From NCBI GenBank assembly GCA_023247135.1, contig JAHFHB010000041.1, positions 1 through 10,408 on the forward strand: a stretch of DNA of 10,408 nt. Direction: 5' to 3'. Position numbers and translations under genes: made by a program. Positions 7,579 through 10,408 of this stretch are shown here, in pieces (position 1 is the stretch's first letter; each line of letters opens with the position of its first letter). The stretch is from Candidatus Omnitrophota bacterium (GTDB taxonomy: Bacteria; Omnitrophota; Omnitrophia; Omnitrophales; Aquincolibacteriaceae). The notes beneath the pieces are model-generated. The model made no database searches and had not been told where the DNA came from. It saw only the letters and a list, made by a program, of their open reading frames with translations.

Positions 7579-8007
7579 ATGAAAAAAAATACGCTCTTTA
7601 TTCTGCTGGTTTTAATCCTGATGGGGACAGGGCTCACGGGGATGGCGCGCCGCGGCCAATATGATGAAGAAGCCCGCGAGGCCGAACGCATTGAAAAAAT
7701 CCAGCGCCGGGAAGAAAAGCGGTCTTATTCCCCTGTGCAAGGTGTGGCCTCAGGAATTAAGGACGTCGTGAGCGGTCCCGCCGGCTTTGTGTCAGAAACC
7801 GCCAGGGGCACCGCCAGCCGCAGTCCGGTCAACGGCGCACTCGAAGGCGTCAACGACGGATCTCAAGAGCTCCTGGATCACACAGTCAAAGGCGCCGTCA
7901 AAGTGGCCACGCTGGGGTTTGGCGATGTGCATCACTACGAAGTCCAGGAACCTGAAGCCGGTTCGGGCGAGCCCACCAAGATAAAAATCAAAATTCCAGG
8001 AACCTAA
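7579..8007 (+). CDS. Small exported protein of unknown function
   Basis: A 142-residue protein I do not recognise. It begins with a clear signal peptide: KK charge, a hydrophobic stretch at about 5-20 (LFILLVLILMGTG), then a break. No lipobox cysteine is present, so it is exported or anchored by the uncleaved segment. Residues 24-48 are strongly charged (EEAREAERIEKIQRREEKR type), consistent with a short helix or coiled coil. The middle (50-115) is a small-residue-rich stretch with V/G and S/G spacing (GVASGIKDVVSGPAG, then GALEGVNDG and KGAVKVATLGFG) resembling amphipathic helices. The tail ends KIKIKIPGT. The ATG has GAGGA five bases upstream and its own promoter. It is the only plus-strand gene here and ends 13 bases from the convergent antitoxin gene, with no convincing terminator between them. 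Confidence 0.75.
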   Translation: MKKNTLFILLVLILMGTGLTGMARRGQYDEEAREAERIEKIQRREEKRSYSPVQGVASGIKDVVSGPAGFVSETARGTASRSPVNGALEGVNDGSQELLDHTVKGAVKVATLGFGDVHHYEVQEPEAGSGEPTKIKIKIPGT

Positions 8008-8020
8008 AAAGCTTCTGCCA

Positions 8021-8350
8021 TTAGGCCGCTTGCAGCCCGCGTTTATGAATGAGCCGGCTGACGCTGGGTTTGAGGCGGATGAGCTGAAAATGGACGGAAA
8101 AACCAACGTAAAGCAGCACCTTCCCAAGCGTGGCCATATTTGAAAAATCCCCGCTCTCGATTTTTGAAATGTGCTGCTGCGTCACACCAACTTTAAGCGC
8201 TAATTGCTTTTGATTCAGCTTGTGTTTGATGCGGTACGCGATAATCGGCTTCACAAGCTGAAGCTTTTGTTCTTCCAGCTCATACAATTCTTTAAAATAA
8301 GGGTCCTTCAATTCTTCCTCTAGATGCTGCTTAACATTATTTGATTTCAT
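8021..8350 (-). CDS. XRE-family antitoxin (HigA-like)
   Basis: A 109-residue cytoplasmic DNA-binding protein, the probable antitoxin and autorepressor of the pair. The helix-turn-helix lies at about 40-68, with LNQKQLALKVGVTQQHISKI and the following ESGD, the usual XRE/HTH_3 pattern. The acidic N-terminal helix (HLEEELKDPYFKELYELEEQ) is typical of antitoxins that follow a Gp49-like toxin. The ATG is preceded by GAGGT at six bases, and this Shine-Dalgarno overlaps the toxin stop codon (TGAGGT), so its translation is likely linked to that of the toxin. The likely binding site is the palindrome at 8751-8768. Assignment to HigA rather than another XRE antitoxin group rests on the toxin-first order and the partner type. 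Confidence 0.87.
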   Translation of the reverse strand: MKSNNVKQHLEEELKDPYFKELYELEEQKLQLVKPIIAYRIKHKLNQKQLALKVGVTQQHISKIESGDFSNMATLGKVLLYVGFSVHFQLIRLKPSVSRLIHKRGLQAA

Positions 8351-8359
8351 AAACTTACC

Positions 8360-8710
8360 TCATGGATGCGCGGCGAGGTAATATCTGCGCCGTCGCACTG
8401 CAATTTCAAGCTCCCTTTCTGGAGTTTTATTGGTTTTCTTAAGGAATCCATTGGTTAATATCGCTTTATTTTGATGAAAGAAAAAATACAGCACTCTGAT
8501 AGCACCTTCTTTTCCCATGAACCTCAACTCAAAAATACTGTCTCCGAGATACTTTGCATGCGGCTCGCCCAAGCGATGCCCGAAGTCTTCTAGCAATTGG
8601 ACCATGGCATAGAATTTTCTACGCGTCGATGCATCAAGCGATTGAATAAATTCTTTTGCCGGCATATTGCCGGGAGAAATCTCAAAATATTGGCAAGCAA
8701 TCTTATTCAA
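8360..8710 (-). CDS. RelE/HigB-type toxin (phage-derived Gp49-like family)
   Basis: Predicted mRNA-cleaving toxin of the RelE/ParE fold, family PF05973 (Gp49-like). The visible pattern follows the family closely: AKEFIQSLDASTRRKFYAMVQLL, then LGEPHAKYLGDSIFELRF, IRVLYFFFHQNKAILTNGFLKKTNKTP and the C-terminal EREIELA-like segment (ERELEIAVRRRRYYL). The basic residues and the GFLKKT block are the expected active-site region. The frame is open from a TTG at 8755, but that codon lies within the predicted -10 of the promoter and upstream of the transcript start near 8740. I therefore prefer the TTG at 8710, which has GGGGG seven bases upstream and gives 116 residues, a normal family length. An ATG at residue 16 of that form (8665) would cut the domain. 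The gene ends nine bases before the antitoxin. Confidence 0.85.
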   Translation of the reverse strand: MNKIACQYFEISPGNMPAKEFIQSLDASTRRKFYAMVQLLEDFGHRLGEPHAKYLGDSIFELRFMGKEGAIRVLYFFFHQNKAILTNGFLKKTNKTPERELEIAVRRRRYYLAAHP

Positions 8711-8746
8711 ACCCAAGCCCCCAAAACGACCGGCTCGCTGCAAATA

Positions 8747-8775
8747 AGCATACAACTAATTAGTTGTATTTTCAA
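8747..8775 (-). promoter_or_regulatory. Predicted toxin-antitoxin promoter
   Basis: On the minus strand, -35 TTGAAA (8775-8770) and -10 TATGCT (8752-8747) are separated by exactly 17 bases. Transcription would start near 8740. The spacer is almost filled by the 18-base palindrome at 8751-8768, so a bound repressor would block RNA polymerase. Confidence 0.6.
8751..8768. promoter_or_regulatory. Palindromic operator of the toxin-antitoxin operon
   Basis: TACAACTAATTAGTTGTA is a perfect 18-base palindrome with nine-base half sites. It lies between the -35 and -10 elements, overlapping the latter. XRE antitoxins usually repress their own operon by binding such sites, so this is the expected site for the 8021-8350 protein. 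Confidence 0.7.
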
Positions 8776-8806
8776 GCCGCCATTATTTTAATTAATAGTT
8801 ATAATA

Positions 8807-8834
8807 TATTTGATTTTTAAGGATTAATCAAATA
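8807..8834. repeat. AT-rich inverted repeat
   Basis: TATTTGATT (8807-8815) and AATCAAATA (8826-8834) are perfect nine-base arms around a ten-base loop. It lies about 30 bases upstream of the toxin-antitoxin -35 element. It could be a second regulator site or a small hairpin; no function can be assigned. Confidence 0.5.
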
Positions 8835-8849
8835 CAATAAGCCAAAAAA

Positions 8850-8904
8850 GCCAAAGCCATCGTGTTTCAGCAGATCGACCGCGTTCGGCTAGTATGGCTT
8901 TGGC
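8850..8904. repeat. Eleven-base inverted repeat forming a long-loop hairpin
   Basis: GCCAAAGCCAT (8850-8860) is perfectly complementary to ATGGCTTTGGC (8894-8904), enclosing 33 bases that contain a further small CCG/CGG stem (8879-8888). It could be a structured RNA, a remnant of a mobile element, or a terminator of unusual form. No flanking T run supports an intrinsic terminator. Confidence 0.5.
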
Positions 8905-9066
8905 GATTGCCGCAGTCTTGGAGCAGGTGTTTACGAATTGAGAATTGCCAAAGGACTTTTCGGGCAGGCTATGCAATGCTATGGAAAGTTATGCAGTCGA
9001 AAGGGAGCTAGTGCTAGGCGCAGGCTTTATTTTGTCACGTCACCCCTTCGGGCCAACATAATTTAC

Positions 9067-10248
9067 TTAAGCAACTCGCTTCGGTTCCTCCGGATAAAGC
9101 TGTTCGATCAAACGGTACTTCTGGCCGGGCAATTTTTCTTTAAGATATTTGATCATATCTTCGCTTCTATTTTCAAGCGTGGCGGAGGGCGTTATGTAAT
9201 CGCTAACGCCGCCCATTTTTTCACCAAACTCGCTAATTTTTTTCAAAACAGGATTCGTGGCTTTCGGCGGCGGGCCCAGACGGTATTTCATATGGCCAAG
9301 ATAAATAACACTGCCGGGCTTTACATGCAGCGTCTGCTTAAACGTGGGCAGATTTAAAGTCGCCCAGAGCGGCGGCTGAACCTCTGTAAAACTGAAATGA
9401 ATCTCCGGAAAAACAAGCAGCGAAAAAGTGGGCGACTTGTAGCGGCCCGCTTTCAACTTCCATAAGCAATACCCTTCCGGGAAAGGCATGTCCAGAATTT
9501 CGATTCCGGTTCCCCATTCTCCGTCAAAAGAAGCATGGGCGCGCCACTCTTTGAAGGGCGGTAATTTCTCAGGCATCTTTGTCAATTGGTCATCCAGACT
9601 AAAATAACTGGCAACATATCCGTAAGGTTCTTGAGGCTGCTCGTCCCAATGCGCATCCATCAATTGACTAATGCGGCCGGCCCAGGCAGCGGCCGCCGCA
9701 AAACTGATGGCGCATGGATTCATCAGGGTCTTAAACGACATGGCGGCCTCAATGCCCTTGATGTCTTTGGCCATCAGAATGGTTTTTTCTTTGTGCATAA
9801 AACTGGCAAGAACTTCGCCCGTTTGCACATCACTGATTCTGCCTTCAAAAGCCGGGCCTTTGCGAAAATCAAGCATCGTCACAGTGATTTCAATCCGTAA
9901 AGATTTCCCGGTTTTGGGCAGTCCCGCTTCATCCTCAGCCACATGCGCATAAGTGTTGAGCATCTCAGCGCGCATGTGGGTGCGGAACCATTCCGCCGTT
10001 TCCGTTTTGTCTTTTTCCTTAACCTTGCCCGTGAGCCTGGAAAAATCTGCGGGCGCAATCACCACACTGTCGTAATTTTTGAAGAGCACTCCAGGTTTGA
10101 CTTGCGTCGTCAAACCGAAAGATTCTTCAGTCATGGTTTCATAATGATCTAGAAAACCGGAGGGTTTGTAAGCAGAAGAAGCGCAGCCAGAAAATAAAAA
10201 AACCGTGCCAAGGGCCAGGCCGAGCCAACGATAAGCATTTTTGGACAT
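9067..10248 (-). CDS. Outer-membrane-type lipoprotein, DUF3313-like with extra C-terminal domain
   Basis: A 393-residue lipoprotein of unknown function. The N terminus has a hydrophobic signal (8-20) and a lipobox LFSGC, with lipidated C22. The residue after it is alanine, so sorting to the outer membrane is plausible under the enterobacterial +2 rule. Residues about 30-215 resemble DUF3313: the opening PSGFLDHYETM, a strand segment FKNYDSVVIAPADF, and LRIEITVTMLDF near 117-128, followed by a GRISDVQTGEVLASF stretch. Residues about 245-345 form a second, strand-rich segment (LKAGRYKSPTFSLLVFPEI, VKPGSVIYLGHMKYRL) that recalls DUF2846-type domains of other lipoproteins; this second resemblance is weak. 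The ATG at 10248 has no good Shine-Dalgarno upstream. It stands alone, transcribed away from the hairpin region at 10285-10358. Confidence 0.82.
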   Translation of the reverse strand: MSKNAYRWLGLALGTVFLFSGCASSAYKPSGFLDHYETMTEESFGLTTQVKPGVLFKNYDSVVIAPADFSRLTGKVKEKDKTETAEWFRTHMRAEMLNTYAHVAEDEAGLPKTGKSLRIEITVTMLDFRKGPAFEGRISDVQTGEVLASFMHKEKTILMAKDIKGIEAAMSFKTLMNPCAISFAAAAAWAGRISQLMDAHWDEQPQEPYGYVASYFSLDDQLTKMPEKLPPFKEWRAHASFDGEWGTGIEILDMPFPEGYCLWKLKAGRYKSPTFSLLVFPEIHFSFTEVQPPLWATLNLPTFKQTLHVKPGSVIYLGHMKYRLGPPPKATNPVLKKISEFGEKMGGVSDYITPSATLENRSEDMIKYLKEKLPGQKYRLIEQLYPEEPKRVA

Positions 10249-10284
10249 AAAATTAAGTTATGATGCGCCTGAGAGAAATAATTT

Positions 10285-10301
10285 CCAAGCCGTAGGTTTG
10301 G
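10285..10301 (+). repeat. Small hairpin beside the long hairpin
   Basis: CCAAGCC-GTA-GGTTTGG forms a seven-base-pair stem with one G-U pair when read on the plus strand, directly abutting the larger hairpin at 10302. On the minus strand one pair is lost, so if it acts as RNA the plus strand is the more likely sense. Confidence 0.4.
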
Positions 10302-10358
10302 GTACCGGTACTCCGAGTGTCCGGTCTAAGTCGAACCCGGCACTGCCAGTACCGGTAC
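10302..10358. repeat. Long imperfect hairpin with GTACCGGTAC arms, possible dispersed repeat
   Basis: GTACCGGTACT (10302-10312) pairs perfectly with AGTACCGGTAC (10348-10358). After a symmetric three-by-three internal loop, an inner stem continues (AGTG at 10316-10319 with CACT at 10341-10344, then a G-T pair and further partial pairing to about 10325/10335), leaving a loop around TAAGTCGA. Each arm is itself a palindrome (GTACCGGTAC). The plus-strand side continues TTTAATCTTTAATTT, which might act as a terminator tail for an unseen upstream plus-strand transcript. The design resembles REP-like or small non-autonomous mobile repeats, but copy number cannot be judged from one window. Confidence 0.55.
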
Positions 10359-10408
10359 TTTAATCTTTAATTTACGCCGCCGCCGGGTATGGGGATTTTA
10401 ACTGCAAT

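Larger units (their letters stand above)
8776..9066. other. Intergenic region without a supported gene
   Basis: About 290 bases between the toxin promoter and the end of the lipoprotein gene. The left part (8781-8840) is very AT-rich. Two inverted repeats are present at 8807-8834 and 8850-8904. The rest (8905-9066) has only short open frames on either strand, without ribosome binding sites or recognisable family patterns. I find no tRNA and no convincing intrinsic terminator for the lipoprotein gene; a GGCCCGAAGGGG stretch near 9045-9056 gives only a three-base-pair stem and has no T run. Confidence 0.6.

Noticed and set aside
8008..8020. Bidirectional terminator between the small exported-protein gene and the antitoxin
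   Set aside because: The 13-base gap and its flanks hold only AAGCTT next to an A run; no stem of useful length.
8711..8755. Longer toxin frame from TTG at 8755
   Set aside because: The codon overlaps the predicted operator and -10 element, so it would precede the transcript start.
8795..8805. TATAAT on the plus strand at 8800-8805 as a promoter
   Set aside because: No acceptable -35 at 16-18 bases upstream and no plus-strand gene downstream; expected by chance in AT-rich sequence.
8820..8995. Short open frames on both strands across the inverted repeat region (about 50-57 codons)
   Set aside because: No good start signals or homology patterns; open by chance in a short stretch.
8938..9357. 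Plus-strand open frame of 139 codons running into the lipoprotein gene from the opposite side
   Set aside because: Most of it is antisense to the lipoprotein gene, with no ribosome binding site and no recognisable domain.

Overview
The window looks like a chromosomal segment of a Gram-negative bacterium with middling GC content. The secreted lipoprotein at 9067-10248 has a classic lipobox and a DUF3313-like body, which points to an outer membrane. The biosynthetic proteins are divergent. A threonine operon that carries a phosphoglycerate-mutase-like gene where homoserine kinase is expected is typical of deltaproteobacteria, PVC/Omnitrophota-like lineages and similar groups. Exact taxonomy cannot be read from the sequence, so a candidate-phylum origin is only a guess.

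Region 1 (1-7369, all minus strand) is a tightly packed six-gene operon. In transcription order it reads hom (homoserine dehydrogenase), thrC (threonine synthase), an apgM/'proposed homoserine kinase' family gene, lysC (aspartokinase), cimA (citramalate synthase) and valS (valyl-tRNA synthetase, which runs off the left edge). hom/thrC and thrC/apgM-like share ATGA stop-start overlaps; the remaining gaps are 10, 1 and 2 bases. LysC and Hom are the committing and branch-point enzymes of aspartate-to-threonine synthesis. CimA opens the threonine-independent route to 2-oxobutyrate and isoleucine. A likely promoter lies at 7440-7468.

The most striking point is the third gene. It keeps the phosphoglycerate-mutase-like fold signatures but has lost nearly all the metal-binding and nucleophile residues of that superfamily, and no other homoserine kinase is present. 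It is either a pseudoenzyme or a heavily remodelled enzyme sitting exactly where the pathway needs a kinase. A second notable point is a strong Shine-Dalgarno with an in-frame ATG inside lysC, at the place where other aspartokinases make a separate regulatory beta subunit.

Region 2 (7370-8007) holds divergent promoters that share a 10-base sequence as an inverted repeat, and a plus-strand gene for a small exported protein of unknown function.

Region 3 (8021-8775, minus) is a HigB/HigA-like toxin-antitoxin pair with the toxin first. An 18-base perfect palindrome sits inside the spacer of its predicted promoter, a good autoregulatory operator. Region 4 (8776-9066) is non-coding, partly AT-rich, with two inverted repeats. 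Region 5 (9067-10248, minus) encodes the lipoprotein. Its upstream flank (10285-10358) contains a small hairpin followed by a long hairpin whose arms repeat GTACCGGTAC, possibly a dispersed repeat element.
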